The position numbers and the translations under genes are program-made. DNA of 43,798 nt from Flavobacteriaceae bacterium (GTDB lineage: Bacteria; Bacteroidota; Bacteroidia; Flavobacteriales; Flavobacteriaceae). Below, one piece after another: positions 42,801-43,798 of the stretch (its first letter is position 1; each line of letters opens with the position of its first letter). The notes under the pieces were generated by a model. The model worked only from the letters and a program-made list of their open reading frames with translations. It had not been told where the DNA came from and ran no database searches. Location of the stretch: the NCBI GenBank assembly GCA_024743095.1, contig JANSXF010000032.1:1-43798 (forward strand), given 5' to 3'.

Positions 42801-42821
42801 TACTCGTTTGTTTCATGCTAG
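39804..42821 (+). CDS. Tat-exported lipoprotein with transglutaminase-like and VWA modules
   Basis: This 1005-residue protein starts with a twin-arginine leader (SRREFFKRLV, residues 6-15) ending in a lipobox at Cys31 (LLQSCSSE). Residues about 95-245 have a transglutaminase-like layout (GLATPREKAEILKNMLVEAG, 110-129; a late YAHVFD with His238), but no clear catalytic Cys, so it may be inactive. A VWA module follows: the MIDAS motif Asp447-Thr-Ser449-Leu-Ser451 (LLLYDTSLS), then YATDGHNND with Asp510 (metal-binding positions). The rest (about 600-1005) is unassigned, with a helical C-terminus. It is the last and largest gene of the exported run and probably its functional centre. The whole combination is not one I recognise. 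Confidence 0.75.
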   Translation: MTNEASRREFFKRLVLGGTGLYLSPLLLQSCSSEDLGRPPFGVWEDMIRVLEQSPDHLIGKRKALILSKDPKAMTDFVRDSFQVLPAERDFFRQIAHDTRYGTKMALRCGLATPREKAEILKNMLVEAGFEAKVILERTSISLEEAKNIAFNNHFPEFDPPISKSKIRSWHKALGTTKTEGNVEIIPEFKEKSEALANDLLEGIDEKYIREASVNQGFHENGVPSVAFYENGEEKYAHVFDQAVPFGQLHPTNTEQDFNDATEIKVPKDQEITISLSCRNAMDKWNETELVSGTWKLSELLGSQLQVQFLNNMTFEDQAIKSISQITNFTPCLSLQNIYKDILYMEERSFMGEPITLEGEKVLERYNPTILPTEALGLAVKKIHSFDGKVQPQAFPKVKLELEPKDIEGNIIEGLSVSNFEIVDNGEVRTGWLKQNSISPKILLLYDTSLSMPVEYRGEGIKTFLKNTEENIKEAYPTAQVLLQETGSSIYTALLGAKQLDVDLILYATDGHNNDQYDASYQAIYDSGPPAIFLNVFSQESIYKHIRENMDIEEIPAEDQDQTIKDIKKYIGQLKFPTYVLTYHTSGEDKQHDVIVKIKDTEHQIKLNYKFSHNDHVLGNRIIGLYLTLGGRGIRPIKRVLAGYEPHLDHYVNPTRPNRSMIDEVHEMVLGGAVMAFEREAPTLSLQLTEYLKTLMGNKAWFEAYQDNDIDKALQELNKGNLTYPPILLTMLQPLQDNITRDAITYPNGFRTCLIKCIPGYYNKKSKISFDYLPTSDYLSVTRSGKGSFIETLKKTAQLAILEAYMFENSAYSQLQGKPLLLDKEKGRDERFSTKALGKDYPYYSKLVFGGSGLKIFDTSLQTKSFWRIDPIKGELYGILPDQTGGGSKTVEEQLQGLQTVVQEYSKLVAQMNLAMTVTGVGTMPIGIVAAYSLTLVKLYALASEALILMDAGGMDDKINEALADLACDIYKEILYVGMGRLGTGASTIENLIGSMGGSYSFVSC

Positions 42822-43216
42822 TCAAAAATAAGCCTTCGATATGCTCTGCCCTTGTTCAGGATTTGCCTTAACAAATCGAGCAAAACCAAGTTGCGTGATG
42901 CAATCGGGGGCAACCTTATTGATCATTTGTCTTGACATTATATTATTCTCTTTGGATTCTGCTCTATCACAATAGAGGAAAATGTGGTGGTAGAAGATAG
43001 CCTGAACATTGCCGAAGAACTGGAAATGGATTGTAGTCCCTTGTGGACAAGTATGAATGTGAATGGAAGCAAGCTGTGGAAAATGGGGGAATCGGCAGGC
43101 GGTTCAAGCATTTTTGGAGATTTTCCATCCATGGCCACTTTTCCCATAAAAATGGAAAAGGGCTTTGTGTATATTGGTTTTTCTGAATAGCTTTAAGAAA
43201 ATCAAAAGCAAAGGGA
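42822..43216 (+). pseudogene. Unassigned region with a possible gene fragment (42984-43190)
   Basis: No complete gene is seen. A 68-codon open frame starting with GTG at 42984 ends at 43190 (SPLWTSMNVNGSKLWKMGE, later GFVYIGFSE); it can be extended upstream to a stop near 42945 without an ATG (HYIILFGFCSITIEEN), which resembles the end of an exported protein. It is probably the remnant of a lost gene. 42822-42944 shows nothing recognisable. Confidence 0.35.
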
Positions 43217-43705
43217 ATGTCCAACAAATTATTGCAAGCTTACGAAATGTTCGACCGCGCTAATGCCGAGGACCCCAACAAGGAAGTCTTCAAAGGCATT
43301 TACCATCCCAAGGAACTCCTCTATGGCCGACGGATGACCGATACGCTAAACGCGTTCGAACCCAATGCCAGTGAAGCCTTGCAATTAACGGTACGTTGCC
43401 AACATATTTGTCGATGGGAAATTCCAAGGGAATCCTATCCAATGAACCGCGTAGGCTACTTAAAATGGAGACAGGAACTTAAAAAGTTCCATGCCCAAAA
43501 AGCGGACATCATTTTAAAAGAGGTTGGCTATGATGATGCCACAGTGGAAAGAGTAAAATTTTTAATGCTCAAAAAACAATTAAAAAAAGACGAGGACACC
43601 CAAACCCTCGAAGATGTCATTTGTCTGGTCTTTTTGATGTATTATTATGATTCTTTCTTGACAACTCCCCCACCTAAAGTTAGGGGATTATTACCCAACG
43701 CTTAG
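43217..43705 (+). pseudogene. DUF4202 gene truncated by an IS200/IS605-type element
   Basis: The frame encodes 162 residues. Residues 1-147 read as DUF4202 (LLQAYEMFDRANAEDPNKE, LTVRCQHICRWEIPRESYP, LEDVICLVFLMYYYDSF). Family members normally continue for another 40-50 residues; here the codons from 43658 belong to the mobile-element end (LTTPPPKVRGLLPNA), and the frame stops inside it. The break therefore falls at a helix typical of the family's second half. The protein is probably non-functional or altered. The DUF4202 family role is not established. Confidence 0.78.
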
Positions 43706-43798
43706 GCCGCTGCCTTACGTTTGCGGGTACTGGCCCTTGCCCTTGCCAGTATGTTCTTTGCCGCATTCACATCGGCGTTTTCCTTATGTCCACATCCC
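43658..43798. mobile_element. Right end of an IS200/IS605-type element
   Basis: A stem-loop with a bulge (CC-A-CCTAA-AG-TTAGG-GG, 43670-43686) lies between the DUF4202 break and the end of tnpB. Subterminal imperfect hairpins with a bulged base mark the ends of IS200/IS605 elements. The element boundary is placed at 43658 from the TTGA/TCAA tetranucleotide beside the break; this is a best guess. The rest of the element is outside the window. Confidence 0.65.
43702..43798 (-). CDS. tnpB: TnpB (RNA-guided nuclease/transposon protein), C-terminal end
   Basis: The last 32 codons of a leftward gene are in the window, ending with TAA at 43702-43704. The peptide CGHKENADVNAAKNILARA carries the second half of the zinc ribbon (Cys-Gly) and the third RuvC aspartate in ADVNAA, which is the TnpB signature. 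A basic tail follows (RASTRKRKAAA). The TnpB protein binds an RNA made from the element's right end, so the sequence beyond 43702 down to the break is expected to form part of that RNA. The protein's activity cannot be judged from the fragment. IscB is excluded by the ending. Confidence 0.85.
   Translation of the reverse strand, partial: GCGHKENADVNAAKNILARARASTRKRKAAA

Noticed and set aside
42822..42944. Terminator after the VWA gene
   Set aside because: Small inverted repeats (TTGC/GCAA) are present, but there is no T-run and no stable stem.

Overview
The window looks like a chromosome segment of a marine or saprophytic member of the Flavobacteriaceae (Bacteroidota). The evidence is a SusC/SusD pair, a hybrid two-component regulator of the HTCS type, many lipoprotein signals, DUF4374, DUF4412, DUF4202 and DUF1593 families, almost no Shine-Dalgarno sequences, and promoter-like TAnnTTTG boxes. 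Base composition is moderately AT-rich. Closely related genera cannot be separated from this sequence alone. No tRNA, rRNA or CRISPR array was seen.

Region 1 (2-5849, + strand) is a tight five-gene operon: the end of a class IV aminotransferase (D-amino-acid type), an exported N-acyl-D-amino-acid deacylase, an exported M20 metallopeptidase and two exported S12 serine hydrolases. The first of these hydrolases has the three-domain plan of D-stereospecific aminopeptidase. Together they suggest scavenging of D-residue peptides or N-acyl-D-amino acids.

Region 2 (5878-23456) is a divergent polysaccharide- or glycoside-utilisation locus. Leftward run SusC, SusD and a large FG-GAP/UnbV lipoprotein. 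Rightward run a Nudix-fold regulator with a destroyed catalytic box, a GMC dehydrogenase with a CX5CX3C motif, its Tat-exported small subunit, a Tat-exported Gfo/Idh/MocA oxidoreductase, a DUF1593 nucleoside-hydrolase-like protein and a GH3 lipoprotein, closed by a strong terminator. The enzyme set fits oxidation of a glycoside (probably at C3) in the periplasm, alongside ordinary hydrolysis.

Region 3 (23504-29126) holds a Crp-family regulator and a probable iron/siderophore module: an AraC regulator divergent from a TonB-dependent receptor and a DUF4374 lipoprotein. A 124-bp intergenic region carries both a 21-bp-spaced direct repeat and a palindromic bidirectional promoter/operator.

Region 4 (29450-35932) seems to be the remains of a second glycan locus: a GH35/DUF5597 enzyme, a decapitated GH43 C-terminal fragment, and a 1505-residue HTCS regulator with a seven-helix membrane module and a TTG start. 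No SusC/D partner is present, so a deletion near 31341-31415 is likely.

Region 5 (35953-42821) is a run of six exported proteins of mostly unknown function, ending with a 1005-residue Tat lipoprotein with transglutaminase-like and von Willebrand A modules. It is the best candidate here for an undescribed system. Region 6 (42822-43798) is decayed: an unidentified fragment, and a DUF4202 gene cut off by the right end of an IS200/IS605-type element whose tnpB runs off the window.
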